Shown: piece after piece, positions 61,118 through 64,000 of the stretch
How the letters are laid out: each line of letters opens with the position of its first letter
Numbering within the stretch: position 1 is the first letter of the stretch
Program-made: the position numbers and the translations under genes
Assembly: GCA_017744355.1 (NCBI GenBank)
Contig: JAGIBK010000003.1
Location: forward strand, 118,547-182,546
From: a bacterium
Lineage (GTDB): Bacteria > Cyanobacteriota > Sericytochromatia > S15B-MN24 > UBA4093
DNA: 64,000 bases
Reading direction: 5' to 3'
Notes under the pieces: generated by a model
What the model saw: the letters and a program-made list of their open reading frames with translations, nothing else
Databases searched by the model: none
Told to the model about the DNA's origin: nothing

Positions 61118-62056
61118 TCACGCTTCGGCGGGCACTACTGCCGCAGAGGCGGCACGCTCCCAACTCATGACGTTTCGATACCCGAGAAAACGGCGCGCCG
61201 CGAGGATCGACGCCTTCTCCTCGTCCGTCAGGCGATCGCCCTTGATCCAGCGATCGAGCTTCTCGCGGTCGATCCGCTGGACCCGCTCCAGGATGCCCAG
61301 GTGCTCGAGGACGGCGCGGGTCTCCTCCGGGTGGAACTCGTGGCTCTCGTTGCGCAGGTGGCGCAGCACGTCGCCGCCCGGCAGGGCGATCGCGTCGTCC
61401 TGGGTCTCCTCGAAGTAGACCTCGAGGGTGCGGCGCAGCTCCTTGAACTCGGTCTGCATGAGGTCGATCAGCCGGCCCAGGTCCCGGTAGCGCAGGGCCA
61501 CCTGGTCGATACGGCTGAACTGGCTGCGCTGGTAGTCACGGCGCTGATCCTGAAGGTCAAGAAGGCGGTAGAAAACCAGCGCCAACGACCGCGCATCCTC
61601 AAGCGCCCGGTGCAGGGGCCGCGGGGGCTCGCCGAAGAGCTCGAGCAGGCGCTCGAGGCTCAGGGCCTTCTCGCGGGGGAAGACCTCGCGTGCGATCGCA
61701 AGGGTATCGAGGGCCCGGTTCTCGACAGTCACCCTCAGGGTCTCGGCCGCGTGGTGGGTGAGGAAGTTCATGTCGAACTGGGCGTTGTGAGCGACCAGCG
61801 GAGCGGATCCGATGAACTCCAGGAAGGCGGGCAGCACCTCTACGAGCTTCGGCGCCCCCGCGATGTGGGCCTCCGAGATGCCATGGACGGCCACGTTGGC
61901 CTCCCGCAGCGGCACCTCGGGATCGATCAGTGCCTGGAACTCGGCGGTGACCCGCCCGTCCTCGAGCTTGACCGCTCCGATCTCGAGGATGCGGTCAAGC
62001 TTGTAGTCGAGGCCGGTCGTCTCCAGGTCGACGATGACGAAGGTGCCGGGCCGCAT
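61118..62056 (-). CDS. DnaQ-type 3'-5' exonuclease domain protein
   Basis: A 312-residue DEDDh exonuclease of the DNA polymerase III epsilon type. Active-site motifs: VDLETTGLD (Exo I), VAHNAQFDMNFL (Exo II) and HRALEDARSL (Exo III epsilon, His and Asp). The C-terminal 130 residues are helical with a charged region (LIDLMQTEFKELRRTLEVYF) and no second catalytic domain, such as GIY-YIG or helicase. ATG 62056 overlaps the TGA of the upstream gene (TGATG), so translation is coupled. It may be a repair or RNA-processing exonuclease rather than the replicative proofreading subunit. Confidence 0.88.
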   Translation of the reverse strand: MRPGTFVIVDLETTGLDYKLDRILEIGAVKLEDGRVTAEFQALIDPEVPLREANVAVHGISEAHIAGAPKLVEVLPAFLEFIGSAPLVAHNAQFDMNFLTHHAAETLRVTVENRALDTLAIAREVFPREKALSLERLLELFGEPPRPLHRALEDARSLALVFYRLLDLQDQRRDYQRSQFSRIDQVALRYRDLGRLIDLMQTEFKELRRTLEVYFEETQDDAIALPGGDVLRHLRNESHEFHPEETRAVLEHLGILERVQRIDREKLDRWIKGDRLTDEEKASILAARRFLGYRNVMSWERAASAAVVPAEA

Positions 62057-63726
62057 CAAACCTTGGTCGTTCCCTTCGCCTTGGGCTTCGGGGTCGCCTT
62101 GGGCTTGGGCTTGGCCGGCTTAGCAGGCGCCGCCGGCTTGGCCGCAGGGGTCGCGGGCTTGGCGACGGGCGGCACCACGGGCGCCGGCGCGAGGCCGTGC
62201 TCGGGGGTCTTGGGTGCCTGCTCGGGAGCCTTGGGTTCGACGCCGCCCACGGTGTCCTGACCGTACACGAAGTCCACCGGCGCGTGGCTCGCAGCAAAAG
62301 CCCAGGGCTCGGCCGTCACGCTCGCCAGGTCGTAGCCGACGCCGTCCGCCACCTTGATGGCCGAGAGGGTCAGACGGTACTTCTCGCCCTTCTTGAGCAA
62401 GGGGAGCACGTCGGGATCGGGCAGCGCGACCCGGGTGCCGGTCGAGAAGCTCTCCCAGACGGTCTGGGGCTCGTCACCCGAGGTCTCGAGACGCAGGCGA
62501 TAGACCGAGACGTCGTCCACCGCATCCCACGAGACGAGCCCAGCGGACTCCTCGAACATATCGAGCTTGGGAGCGGGCGGGGCCTTGGGCAGGCCGATCT
62601 CGAGCTTGAGGTCGCTGGCGTTCAGGCGATGCTTGTGGGCGTAGACCACGTCACCCTTGCCGTCCGCGCCGCTCGCGATCAGCTGGTAGGTCTGGCCCTC
62701 GGCGAGCGCGGGCAGCGAGAAGCGGAAGTAGCCTTCCTTGTCGGGGGTGCGGGTCAAGAGGGGCACCGCGCCGTTGTCGGTCACCAGCTGCACGGAGACC
62801 TGGCGGGGCTTGAGCTCCTTGACGGTCGAAGTCACCTTGCCCGAGAGGATGACGGGGTTGCTCACGGCGCGCAGGACGAACTGCGGCGAGGGGGTCTTCT
62901 TGTCCTTGCCGACGGCGATGGGCACCTCGGGCTGCACCGCCCAGGCCTTGATCTCACCGGCGTCGCCCACGAAGGCCGCCACGGGGGTACGACCCGCGCG
63001 CAGGTCCTTGAGCACGAAGGTGCCGTCCGACTTGACGTCGGTCGAGTCCCCGATGGTCAGGCCGGGGATCACGCCCGCCACGACGTGAGCGCCCTCGGCG
63101 GGCTTGTCGGCGGCGGTCTTGACCGAGCCTGCGACCTCATGGCCGGCGGGCTGCTTGTGGGGGGTGAGGGCCAGGTTCAGCTGGTTGGGGCGGTTGCCGA
63201 CGATGGTCAGCGCCTGGTAGCCGGGCGCGTAGGCCGTGACCATGTAGGTCCCGGGCGGAATGTCCTTGATCTCGAACTGGCCCTTGTCGTCCACCGAGAC
63301 CTTCTTGGGGGCCTTGGGGTCGTCGGGCTTGGGGGCGGGGCGCTTGGGGGCGGTGGCGCCCTGGCGGCCGGCATTGGTTGGCGCCTGCGGGGTCGCGGTC
63401 GGCGCCGGGCTCGGGGTCAGTTCGGGGGCGGGGGTCGCCGAGGCGGACGCAGAGCCGGTCGCCACGGGCGAGGGCAGGCTGTCGCTGGTCAGCGCCTGGA
63501 ACACCACCACGGCCTTGGGAACGGCGTCGCCGGTGCGGGCGTCCGCGATGGCCCCCTTGACGGTGATCTTCTCGCTACCGGCCTCGGGGCGCGCCGGGGC
63601 GTTCGCGCCGGTCGCGGCGGGCATGCCCGGGTTGGTCGAGCCGGGGCTCGCGGGGTTGCTGCCGGAGCAAGCCGAAACGAGGAGCGTCCCTGCCAAGACC
63701 AGGGGGAGCCAGCGGAAAGGTCCCAT
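62056..63726 (-). CDS. Lipoprotein with carboxypeptidase-regulatory-like repeats
   Basis: A 556-residue lipoprotein (lipobox LVSAC). A Pro/Ala/Thr-rich region (residues about 90-150) interrupts an N-terminal regulatory-like beta domain; further CarboxypepD_reg-like repeats follow (FEIKDIPPGTYMVTAYAPGY, VAGSVKTAADKPAEGAHVV, FVLKDLRAGRTPVAAFVGD, GYFRFSLPALAEGQTYQL). A fibronectin-III-like segment (GLVSWDAVDDVSVYRLRLE) and a long Lys/Pro/Ala tail close the protein. I use the ATG at 63726 with GGAGG seven bases upstream. The basic Pro/Ala tail may bind peptidoglycan or polyanions. Function unknown. Confidence 0.8.
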   Translation of the reverse strand: MGPFRWLPLVLAGTLLVSACSGSNPASPGSTNPGMPAATGANAPARPEAGSEKITVKGAIADARTGDAVPKAVVVFQALTSDSLPSPVATGSASASATPAPELTPSPAPTATPQAPTNAGRQGATAPKRPAPKPDDPKAPKKVSVDDKGQFEIKDIPPGTYMVTAYAPGYQALTIVGNRPNQLNLALTPHKQPAGHEVAGSVKTAADKPAEGAHVVAGVIPGLTIGDSTDVKSDGTFVLKDLRAGRTPVAAFVGDAGEIKAWAVQPEVPIAVGKDKKTPSPQFVLRAVSNPVILSGKVTSTVKELKPRQVSVQLVTDNGAVPLLTRTPDKEGYFRFSLPALAEGQTYQLIASGADGKGDVVYAHKHRLNASDLKLEIGLPKAPPAPKLDMFEESAGLVSWDAVDDVSVYRLRLETSGDEPQTVWESFSTGTRVALPDPDVLPLLKKGEKYRLTLSAIKVADGVGYDLASVTAEPWAFAASHAPVDFVYGQDTVGGVEPKAPEQAPKTPEHGLAPAPVVPPVAKPATPAAKPAAPAKPAKPKPKATPKPKAKGTTKV

Positions 63727-63865
63727 CGAAAAGCCTCCAAAGCGCGGCGTCAACGTGAGGGGATGATGCGCCCGAGGCGATCGCGCGCGATCGGCCCTCC
63801 GAGCGGAGCCCGAATCAAAGCCCGATTATTCTACCGGATCGTGCCCAGAGGGGCAACGCTAGGGG

Positions 63866-64000
63866 CTAGCCGACGGCAGCGGCGGCCCGCTTGGTTTCCG
63901 CCAGGGCGTTGCCCGCATGGCGGATGGGCTCGGGCATGCGATAGCCCTGGCAGCACTCGCGCACCAGGCGCGCGGCGGTCTCGCGGCTGACGCGGTAACC
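63866..64000 (-). CDS. nfi: Endonuclease V, C-terminal end (partial)
   Basis: The last 44 codons of a minus-strand gene that continues past the right edge. The visible residues include YRVSRETAARLVRECC and GYRMPEPIRHA, which match the conserved C-terminal block of endonuclease V (xVSxetAxxxxxxCxxGYRLPEPxRxA). The enzyme cleaves DNA 3' to deoxyinosine. The catalytic domain is outside the window, so integrity cannot be judged. It is the upstream neighbour of the regulatory-like lipoprotein on the same strand, separated by 139 bases. Confidence 0.75.
   Translation of the reverse strand, partial: GYRVSRETAARLVRECCQGYRMPEPIRHAGNALAETKRAAAAVG

Overview
The window is GC-rich bacterial chromosome with short intergenic gaps and no rRNA, tRNA, CRISPR array, transposase or phage gene that I can see. 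The cell is a diderm: outer-membrane porins, many lipobox lipoproteins and periplasmic cell-wall hydrolases are present. A complete 14-subunit NADH dehydrogenase and a lipoylated 2-oxoacid dehydrogenase complex point to a respiring heterotroph. I cannot fix the lineage from the sequence; a little-cultured diderm phylum is as likely as a familiar proteobacterium.

Layout. 0-9 kb: a membrane-protein fragment, a SMUG1-type uracil-DNA glycosylase, a hemolysin-III family protein, a DEAD-box helicase, then a plus-strand run (DUF1015 protein, RlmI-like methyltransferase, multidomain amidase, lytic transglycosylase). 9-17.6 kb: 2-oxoacid dehydrogenase and lipoate block (lipA-E1alpha-E1beta-E2 and lpdA-lipB-VTT protein) interrupted by a divergent porin. 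17.6-34.1 kb: two parallel four-gene cassettes of surface lipoproteins, separated by an EF-hand lipoprotein and a Fur-box-preceded operon (porin, FMN-binding protein, PepSY/beta-propeller membrane protein, ApbE flavin transferase). 34-45 kb: an orphan lipoprotein and a signalling cluster (EAL phosphodiesterase, response regulator, four histidine kinases). 45-59 kb: nuoA-N. 59-64 kb: MidA-like methyltransferase, Nudix hydrolase, DnaQ-type exonuclease, a carboxypeptidase-regulatory-like lipoprotein and the end of an endonuclease V gene.

The most novel part is the duplicated cassette. Each copy runs Ig/IPT lipoprotein, IPT lipoprotein, then two lipoproteins ending in an FGE/C-type-lectin-fold domain. 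Gene order, orientation, spacing, Shine-Dalgarno sequences and protein lengths are conserved between copies. Six of the eight proteins share one N-terminal module. The C-terminal lectin-fold tips vary strongly on a fixed framework, in the manner of diversity-generating retroelement targets, but no reverse transcriptase or template repeat lies here and the nucleotide differences do not fit a single template. A 104-bp exact repeat between two cassette genes suggests recent gene conversion. I infer a modular surface display or adhesion system.

The second system of interest is the Fur-box operon between the cassettes. It combines an ApbE flavin transferase with a likely ApbE substrate (TGAT motif) and a PepSY-type membrane protein, suggesting an iron-regulated extracytoplasmic electron-transfer or ferric-reductase pathway. 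No gene-free stretch exceeds about 300 bases; the largest (36286-36546, 11767-11997, 42654-42870) are annotated.
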